The notes under the pieces: generated by a model
Database searches by the model: none
Seen by the model: the letters and a program-made list of their open reading frames with translations, nothing else
Told to the model about the DNA's origin: nothing
Position numbers and translations under genes: made by a program
DNA from: Oscillospiraceae bacterium
Lineage (GTDB): Bacteria > Bacillota > Clostridia > Oscillospirales > Oscillospiraceae
Direction of reading: 5' to 3'
DNA length: 6,182 nt
Assembly (NCBI GenBank): GCA_902783825.1
Contig: CACZSJ010000169.1
Coordinates: forward strand, 1-6,182
Shown: positions 5,994 through 6,182 of the stretch, in pieces
Layout: each line of letters begins with the position of its first letter
Position numbering within the stretch: position 1 is the first letter of the stretch

Positions 5994-6016
5994 GCAGGGG
6001 CTACCCTGCCACTCCT
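5994..6016 (-). promoter_or_regulatory. prfC leader: Shine-Dalgarno separated from the start by a perfect hairpin
   Basis: Read on the minus strand, AGGAGT (6011-6016) is followed by G and then a perfect 6-bp inverted repeat, GCAGGG-TAGC-CCCTGC (5994-6009), and then 11 nt to the prfC ATG. In linear RNA the Shine-Dalgarno is 28 nt from the start, too far to act directly. With the 16-nt hairpin folded it is about 12 nt away, near the usable range. Similar 'folded-out' spacing is known for phage T4 genes 25 and 38. The sequence is certain; the mechanism is inferred. A DNA operator is an alternative for the repeat. Confidence 0.5.
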
Positions 6017-6035
6017 ATAAAAAAATTGGTGTGTC

Positions 6036-6064
6036 ATCTTAGCATATTCCCGCATAAATTGCAA
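6036..6064 (-). promoter_or_regulatory. Sigma-A type promoter of prfC
   Basis: On the minus strand TTGCAA (6059-6064) and TAAGAT (6036-6041) are separated by 17 bp, and TGC directly before the -10 box makes it an extended -10 promoter. The predicted start near 6029 leaves a leader of about 46 nt that contains the AGGAGT and hairpin described at 5994-6016. The promoter lies between the GH25 gene end and prfC. Confidence 0.8.
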
Positions 6065-6095
6065 AGTCTTTCTCATTCGCAGCGGGCTCATGGCG

Positions 6096-6182
6096 CTATC
6101 GGAACATCACATTCAGATCCGCCCGTCCCGGTACGCCAGGAACCGTGCTCCGATCGCTGAACTGCCAGATGTCATAATGCAG
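6096..6182 (-). CDS. GH25 family lysozyme (muramidase), C-terminal end only
   Basis: The last 28 codons and the TAG stop (6096-6098) of a gene entering from the right edge are present. The residues LHYDIWQFSDRSTVPG and RADLNVMFR match the characteristic end of glycoside hydrolase family 25 catalytic domains, which typically close with 'YDIWQYSS.G.VPGI.G.VDLN'. The Asp-x-Trp-Gln and Asp-Leu-Asn elements are both there. GH25 enzymes cut the MurNAc-GlcNAc bond of peptidoglycan and are usually secreted. The domain ends exactly at the stop, so any extra cell-wall-binding or signal regions must be N-terminal and outside the window. No clear terminator is visible between this stop and the prfC promoter. 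The fragment is short but the motif match is specific. Confidence 0.78.
   Translation of the reverse strand: MHYDIWQFSDRSTVPGVPGRADLNVMFR

Noticed and set aside
6065..6095. Possible terminator after the GH25 gene (AGCG...CGCT).
   Set aside because: Only 4 bp pair before a mismatch and no T-run follows, so no terminator is called.
1..6182. CRISPR arrays, tRNA or rRNA genes, transposases, phage or defence modules.
   Set aside because: None was seen on either strand. All substantial coding capacity is taken by housekeeping or cell-wall genes plus the one small Cys-Gly gene.

Overview
The window looks like a piece of chromosome from a Gram-positive, Clostridia-type member of the Bacillota, possibly close to the Oscillospiraceae/Ruminococcaceae. 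The inference rests on strong AGGAGG-type ribosome binding sites, the MltG-U32 gene pair known from Firmicutes, a GH25 muramidase end, a clostridial-type thymidylate kinase and a very small Cys-Gly-rich protein. Base composition is balanced, around half G+C by eye. No rRNA, tRNA, CRISPR array, insertion sequence or phage module is visible. It reads as ordinary housekeeping chromosome with one odd small gene.

Almost everything is on the minus strand, so transcription runs right to left. From the right edge: the last 28 codons of a GH25 lysozyme-like protein (6096-6182); a promoter and a structured 5' leader (about 5983-6064); prfC, encoding peptide chain release factor 3 (4390-5982); then, 15 bp on, a divergent cyclodeaminase/cyclohydrolase-family gene (3769-4374) ending at a hairpin terminator (3731-3763). 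A near-consensus promoter (3660-3688) then drives a sirtuin gene (2911-3627, GTG start) and, 39 bp on, thymidylate kinase tmk (2197-2871). After a 339-bp gap comes mltG (520-1857). Its last 11 bases overlap the start of a U32 peptidase-family gene (1-530) that leaves the window at the left edge.

The gap between tmk and mltG holds the only plus-strand gene: a 48-residue protein (2015-2161) with a short Ile/Leu segment and two Gly-Cys blocks, built largely from short DNA repeats. It has its own UUCG-loop terminator (2175-2198), whose T-run overlaps the tmk stop codon.

The parts do not form one pathway. prfC serves translation termination, and the U32 protein is probably an RNA hydroxylation enzyme. 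MltG and the GH25 protein cut peptidoglycan, Tmk makes dTDP, and the sirtuin removes acyl groups from lysine. No new multi-gene system is evident. The points most worth a second look are the repeat-built Cys-Gly protein, the prfC leader (a Shine-Dalgarno sequence separated from the start codon by a perfect hairpin, plus a UGA-terminated mini-ORF), and the cyclodeaminase homologue lacking the family's usual glycine-loop motif.
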